Assembly: GCA_934636065.1 (NCBI GenBank)
Contig: CAKTZW010000040.1
Coordinates: 1-9,948, forward strand
Reading direction: 5' to 3'
From: an uncultured Labedella sp.
GTDB lineage: Bacteria > Actinomycetota > Actinomycetes > Actinomycetales > Microbacteriaceae
Length of the DNA stretch: 9,948 nucleotides
The translations under genes and the position numbers were made by a program. A model generated the notes under the pieces. That model saw nothing but the letters and a program-made list of their open reading frames with translations. It was not told the origin of the DNA and searched no databases. Of this stretch, positions 6,464 to 9,948 are shown piece by piece (positions within the stretch are counted from its first letter, which is position 1; the number at the start of each line of letters is the position of its first letter).

Positions 6464-7353
6464 GATCGACCCTTCGGATCGAGGGCGTCGCGGAGGATGT
6501 CCCCCAGCGTGATGAGACTCAACACCGTGACGGTGAGGAAGATGCTCGGGAACACGAGCAGGTGCGGCTCGCTCTGGAAGTAGGACTGCGCCGTCGACAG
6601 CTGCAGTCCCCACGAGATCGACGGGGAGCGCAGCCCGACCCCGAGAAAGGTGAGCGTCGACTCCGCGACGATGACCGAGCCGACCATCGTCGTCGCGATC
6701 GCGAGCACCGGCCCGAGCGAGTTCGGCACGACGTGGTCGAGCAGGATGCGTCGGTCGCTCAGCCCCATCGCCGACGCCGCCTGCACGTACTCCGCCCCCC
6801 GCACGGTCCGCACGGACGACCGCACGAGGCGCGCGAGCGTCGGCCAGGAGAAGAACGCGATCACGAGCGAGACGGTGACGGGCGAACGCGCCCCGATGCT
6901 GTTGAGCACCACGATCGCGCCGAGCAGGAAGGGGAAGCCGAGGAAGACGTCGGTCAGTCGGGCGACGATGCGGTCGGCGACGCCGCCGTAGTAGCCGGCG
7001 ATCGTGCCGAGGACCATCGCGATGGCGAGGCACAGGATCGTCGTCAGGAGCCCGATCAGCAGCGAGGTCTGCGTGCCGTACACGACATTGGCGAAGATGT
7101 CGCAGCCCTGCAGGTCGGTGCCGAAGACGTGCGCGCCGCCCGGCTCCCGCGCGCTGTGGGCGAGGTCGCAGGCGCGCGGGTCGGGCTGGCCGAAGAGGCC
7201 CGCGACGGGGCCGGGGAGGATCGCGATGAGCGCGAGCACCGCGAGCACGACGGAGCACACCCAGAAGAGCGGTCGCGCGCGCAGCGTCGCCCAGACGCTG
7301 CGGTCGGCCGGCGCGACGAGGGGCGCCTGCTGCGGCGCGAGCTGTTCACTCAT
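6460..7353 (-). CDS. Peptide ABC transporter permease, DppC/OppC type
   Basis: 297 residues, inner-membrane permease of the dipeptide/oligopeptide/nickel class. After a soluble N-terminus come a first membrane segment (about 28-50), an external loop with HVFGTDLQGCDIF (the GTD motif usual in DppC) and four to five further hydrophobic segments (about 97-120, 137-153, 159-173, 214-236, 267-284). The EAA-type cytoplasmic loop that docks the ATPase is EYVQAASAMGLSDRRIL (188-204) with HVVPNS. Two external-loop cysteines (Cys62, Cys84) could form a disulfide. The ATG at 7353 has GAGGA six bases upstream and overlaps the DppB-type stop by 8 bases. The 3' end is the source of the duplicated repeats that follow. 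It pairs with the upstream permease and the fused ATPase downstream. Confidence 0.94.
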   Translation of the reverse strand: MSEQLAPQQAPLVAPADRSVWATLRARPLFWVCSVVLAVLALIAILPGPVAGLFGQPDPRACDLAHSAREPGGAHVFGTDLQGCDIFANVVYGTQTSLLIGLLTTILCLAIAMVLGTIAGYYGGVADRIVARLTDVFLGFPFLLGAIVVLNSIGARSPVTVSLVIAFFSWPTLARLVRSSVRTVRGAEYVQAASAMGLSDRRILLDHVVPNSLGPVLAIATTMVGSVIVAESTLTFLGVGLRSPSISWGLQLSTAQSYFQSEPHLLVFPSIFLTVTVLSLITLGDILRDALDPKGRS

Positions 7354-8272
7354 GTCGGATCCTCGGGTCGAGCAGCGAGTTGATGAGGTCGACGATCACG
7401 CTCGTCGCCAGGAAGATCAGGATCAGGGCGGTCGCGACGCCGACGACGGTCGGCCCCTCGTGCGTCTTGATGGCGTCGAAGAGCAGCTGCCCGATGCCCG
7501 GCAGATTGAAGATCGCCTCGATGACGACGGTCCCGCCGAGGAGGTAGCCGAGGTCGATCGCGAGGAACGTCAGCACCGGGGCGACCGAGTTCCGCATCAC
7601 GTGCACGCCGACGATGTTGCCGCGCGGCATGCCTTTCGCGGTGAGGGTGCGCACGAAGTCCGATCGCATCGTGTCGACGACGCTGCCGCGCATGAGCCGC
7701 GTGACGCTCGCGAGCCCGAAGAGCGCGATCACGATCGCCGGCAGGAGGTAGGCCGACGGCCACCCCTCGCTCGTTCCGGCGATGGGGAACCAGCCGAGGT
7801 GGAGGCCGAACACGAGCTGCGCCGTCACGCCCAGCACGAAGACGGGGATCGACGTGGCGAGGATGGTGCCGACGAGCACGGTCCGGTCCACGAGCCCGCC
7901 GTTGCGGAGCCCCGTGACGAGACCGAGGACGACGCCGACGACGACCTCGATGAACCAGGCCGTGAGCGCGAGCGTGATCGTGACCGGCCACCGCGCCGCC
8001 ATCCGATCGCCGACGGGTCGGCCGTCGAAGCCCGTCCCGAGGTCGCCCGCGAACAGGCCGCCGACGTATCGGAGGTACTGGAGCCAGACGGGTTCGTCGA
8101 GGTGGTACTGCGCCCGGAGCTGGTCCTGCACGGCCTCGGGCAGGGGCCGGTCGCCTCCGAGCGCGGCGATCGGGTCGCCGGGGAGGGTGAAGACCATCGC
8201 GTAGATGATGAAGGTCACGCCGACGAAGACGATGACGAGCTCGAGGGCGCGACGGCCGACGAAGCGGATCAC
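7346..8272 (-). CDS. Peptide ABC transporter permease, DppB/OppB type
   Basis: 308 residues, the first permease of the importer. It begins with the family's usual segment (about 9-30) ending FTLPGDP, then an external domain (about 35-95: QYHLDEPVWLQYLRYV, GDLGTGF), and five membrane segments (about 98-121, 131-157, 174-195, 230-256, 275-297). The EAA loop lies at about 204-229 (FVRTLTAKGMPRGNIVG, HVMRNS), followed by IEAIFNLPGIGQLL, a conserved DppB stretch. The start is GTG (8272), with GGGGGAG five bases upstream, and overlaps the M14 gene stop by four bases (GTGA). The stop overlaps the DppC-type start. The substrate is not told by the sequence; peptides are inferred from the neighbouring hydrolases. 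Confidence 0.94.
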   Translation of the reverse strand: MIRFVGRRALELVIVFVGVTFIIYAMVFTLPGDPIAALGGDRPLPEAVQDQLRAQYHLDEPVWLQYLRYVGGLFAGDLGTGFDGRPVGDRMAARWPVTITLALTAWFIEVVVGVVLGLVTGLRNGGLVDRTVLVGTILATSIPVFVLGVTAQLVFGLHLGWFPIAGTSEGWPSAYLLPAIVIALFGLASVTRLMRGSVVDTMRSDFVRTLTAKGMPRGNIVGVHVMRNSVAPVLTFLAIDLGYLLGGTVVIEAIFNLPGIGQLLFDAIKTHEGPTVVGVATALILIFLATSVIVDLINSLLDPRIRHE

Positions 8273-9759
8273 GTCGGCTCCCCCGGGAGCGCGGTGTCAG
8301 CGGTGGCCGCGGCGCCCGCGGCCTCCCCGCCGCGTGCGTCCCCCTCCGAGGCGAGCAGCGCCGCCATCGCGAGCGTCGAGGCGAACTGCACGCCGACGAG
8401 CCGCTCGACGGGGAGCACGGCGATCCCGTCGACCGCCTCGGACTCGGCGACCCACTCCTCGTAGACGGACCGGAGCCGCGCCGCGGCGCGACGCACCTCG
8501 ACCGGCGCGATCCCGGCCGTCACCTCGGCGTCCAGGGCCCGCACGAGCGTGCCGCCGAACCGCAGCCGGAAGCACCGGACCGCGTCCTCGTTCGTGAAGA
8601 CCTCGGCGACGGTCGCAGGCCGCCGGCTCTCCGGCCGCTCCGCCCGTGCCGCCTCCGCGTCGCCCGCCGCCGTCATCATGGGCACGAACGCGCGAGACGC
8701 CCGCAGGAAGGGGGACTCGATCGAGAGGTGCGGCTCGGCGGCCTCGAGGACCTCCGTCAGGGTGCGGCCGAGCTCCCGCAGCCCCGCGGCCTTCCGCCGC
8801 AGCACGTCGTCGTACGCGACCCCGCTGTCACTCGGGTCGAGGGCCTGCGGATGCGTCCAGTACGGGAGTTCGGCGATGAGCGTCAGCGTGCCGAACCGGG
8901 CGGCGTAGTCGGCGGAGCCGCCGCCGCCCACCTCGGCCGTGGGATCGACTCCGAGCGACTCGAGGTAGTCGTAGTGCTCGGTGGCGAGAGGCGCTCGGTA
9001 CACGGCCCGACCGACGGCCTCGAGGTCGGCTGACTCGGGCTCACCCGCGTCGAGCGGCAGACCGAGGGCGTCGGGGATCGCGTGCAGCGCCGCGACGGCA
9101 CCCGGGAGGACGCGGCTGACGTAGTAGTAGACGCCGCCGAGCTCGGCGTTGTGGAGCCCGACGAGGAGCGCCGGGCGGGTCTCGACCATGAGCCGCATGA
9201 TCGCGTCGGTCTCCGGCATCGGCCGGTCGAAGTACGCCCGCTTGTAGGACAGCGGGAAGGACCACTCGACCTGCTCCTGCGGAGCGGGCCGGTAGAAATT
9301 GCGTGCGTAGTGCGAGCGGTCCCCCGGGTCCGCGAACCAGCCCTCGTTGAGGCGGGCGCCGTCGGGGTCGATGCACGGGATGATGTGCCACGTCGTGTCG
9401 AAGCGGGCGAAGAAGTCGGGTTCCGCGAGCATCTGCTCCGCGAGCTCTCGCGCGGTGTGGAAGCCGATCGGCTCGTTCGGGTGGACGCCCCCGACGACGA
9501 GGGCGTGCCGGGAGCCACCCCCGATCACGTACTCGTGGATCGGCTCGCCGAGCCGCGACGTGCCGATGCGCCGCTTCGCCAGGCGACCGCCCGACGAGCC
9601 GGCGAGCGCGTCGAAGGCGGAGAGGAGCTCGTCGACGGTCGGGAACGTGGTGACCGGCGCGATGGCCTCGGCGCGCGCGAGGATCTCCACGAGCGACGGG
9701 GCTGCTCCCCCGCTCGCGGTGGTCGCCGCGGCGGCTCGAATCGACGGGATGGAGGTCAT
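8269..9759 (-). CDS. M14-family zinc carboxypeptidase-like hydrolase, cytoplasmic
   Basis: 496 residues. Zinc ligands are visible: His93 and Glu96 in GGVHPNEP, and His203 in VGLHNAELGG; the likely catalytic Glu is Glu297 in TLIAELPYW. Also present are DPDG (131-134), ARLNEGW and RNFYRP, the latter matching the substrate-binding Asn-Arg region of the fold. No signal peptide is seen, so it probably trims a peptide after import, as cytoplasmic M14 enzymes such as MpaA (gamma-D-glutamyl-diaminopimelate amidase) do; the substrate here is not known. Residues about 305-470 form a helical extension longer than the usual 300-residue M14 core, and the last 25 residues are Ala/Gly-rich. The ATG at 9759 is preceded by GAGGG. 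It is the first complete gene of the operon and its stop overlaps the DppB-type start (GTGA). No clear promoter was found in the 97 bases before it. Confidence 0.88.
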   Translation of the reverse strand: MTSIPSIRAAAATTASGGAAPSLVEILARAEAIAPVTTFPTVDELLSAFDALAGSSGGRLAKRRIGTSRLGEPIHEYVIGGGSRHALVVGGVHPNEPIGFHTARELAEQMLAEPDFFARFDTTWHIIPCIDPDGARLNEGWFADPGDRSHYARNFYRPAPQEQVEWSFPLSYKRAYFDRPMPETDAIMRLMVETRPALLVGLHNAELGGVYYYVSRVLPGAVAALHAIPDALGLPLDAGEPESADLEAVGRAVYRAPLATEHYDYLESLGVDPTAEVGGGGSADYAARFGTLTLIAELPYWTHPQALDPSDSGVAYDDVLRRKAAGLRELGRTLTEVLEAAEPHLSIESPFLRASRAFVPMMTAAGDAEAARAERPESRRPATVAEVFTNEDAVRCFRLRFGGTLVRALDAEVTAGIAPVEVRRAAARLRSVYEEWVAESEAVDGIAVLPVERLVGVQFASTLAMAALLASEGDARGGEAAGAAATADTALPGEPT

Positions 9760-9800
9760 GGCGTCCCTCTGGGTTGCTGACGGGCGTTCGGCGGTGATCC

Positions 9801-9858
9801 GAGGTCGGGCGGACGGCGGTGCCCCGGGCGTGATGGCGCGCCCGGGGCACCCGACCTC
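9801..9858 (-). terminator. Strong composite hairpin after the right-edge gene
   Basis: An inner perfect 13-bp stem, GGTGCCCCGGGCG (9818-9830) with CGCCCGGGGCACC (9839-9851), has an 8-base loop. An outer 9-bp repeat, GAGGTCGGG (9801-9809) with CCCGACCTC (9850-9858), shares two bases with the inner arm and reaches into the stop codon of the right-edge gene. The two stems therefore partly compete. On the minus strand the inner stem starts five bases after that stop. No U-tract follows. It is either a terminator for the edge gene or a partial terminator/processing hairpin lowering expression of the operon downstream. Confidence 0.65.
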
Positions 9859-9948
9859 AGTCCGCGAGCACCACGTGGGTCACGCCGTGCTTCGCGGTCA
9901 CGTCGATCAGCTCGCTCAGCTGCGGGTGCATGGTGATGAGGTTGACCC
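9857..9948 (-). CDS. C-terminal 29 codons of an unidentified protein, cut by window edge
   Basis: On the minus strand an open frame enters from the right edge and ends at TGA (9857-9859). The visible tail includes ITMHPQLSELIDVTAKHG and ends GVTHVVLAD, with an amphipathic helix followed by a short strand, as in the end of an alpha/beta enzyme domain. It has strong G/C at third codon positions and is followed directly by a stable hairpin, which supports a real gene end. The tail is too short to name a family. A peptide-binding protein for the transporter would be expected nearby, but this ending does not look distinctly like one. Confidence 0.6.
   Translation of the reverse strand, partial: VNLITMHPQLSELIDVTAKHGVTHVVLAD

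Noticed and set aside
6354..6472. CRISPR or phage attachment site from the direct repeats
   Set aside because: Only two or three diverged copies, derived from the adjacent gene ends, with no unique spacers and no integrase or cas gene.
5419..7383. 654-codon open frame on the plus strand across the hydrolase and permease
   Set aside because: Low-complexity Arg/Glu/Asp protein antisense to two well-supported genes. It crosses the gene junction and repeats, so it is a by-product of high GC content.
7004..8464. 486-codon open frame on the plus strand
   Set aside because: Antisense to the two permeases; extremely Asp/Glu/Arg-rich with no domain. Shadow.

Overview
The window has the high GC content (strong G/C preference at third codon positions), tightly packed genes and frequent ATGA/GTGA stop-start overlaps of an actinobacterial chromosome. 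The protein types (a DeoR regulator beside a sugar-binding lipoprotein, a ChaB/Rho_N protein paired with a DUF2188 protein, and a peptide ABC transporter with fused ATPases) would suit Microbacteriaceae. That placement is inference from resemblance, not a search. No phage, transposon, CRISPR or RNA gene was seen.

Region 1 (1-1963) is a carbohydrate-uptake locus. The left edge cuts a sugar-binding lipoprotein of an ABC importer (minus strand). Divergent from it, 254 bases away, is a DeoR-family repressor (plus strand). The gap holds a good sigma-70-like promoter (TTGACG-18-CATAAT) for the binding protein and two copies of a 13-base motif. One copy overlaps the -10 box and the other lies just upstream of the repressor; they are candidate operators.

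Region 2 (1940-2712) holds two small minus-strand genes that overlap by 11 bases: a DUF2188-like protein, then a ChaB-domain protein with a C-terminal Rho_N/SAP-like helical domain. A 12-bp hairpin between the convergent deoR-type and chaB-type genes could terminate transcription from both sides.

Region 3 (2715-9759, minus strand) is one operon for peptide import and intracellular hydrolysis. In transcription order it contains an M14 zinc carboxypeptidase-like enzyme, a DppB-type permease, a DppC-type permease, a duplicated junction with two mini-ORFs, an S12-type serine hydrolase (class C beta-lactamase/D-aminopeptidase fold), a GbsR/MarR-type regulator and a fused DppD-DppF ATPase. Nearly every stop overlaps the next start, so translation is probably coupled along the operon. 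Neither hydrolase has a signal peptide. The simplest reading is that a peptide, perhaps one with unusual bonds such as a muropeptide, is imported and cut in the cytoplasm under the embedded regulator. No peptide-binding protein is present inside the window.

The right edge (9801-9948) has a strong composite hairpin just after the last 29 codons of an unidentified minus-strand gene.

The most unusual feature is the junction between the DppC-type permease and the serine hydrolase. Two mini-ORFs there look like tandem micro-duplications of that junction. One starts like the hydrolase and ends like the permease, and both keep the stop-start coupling.
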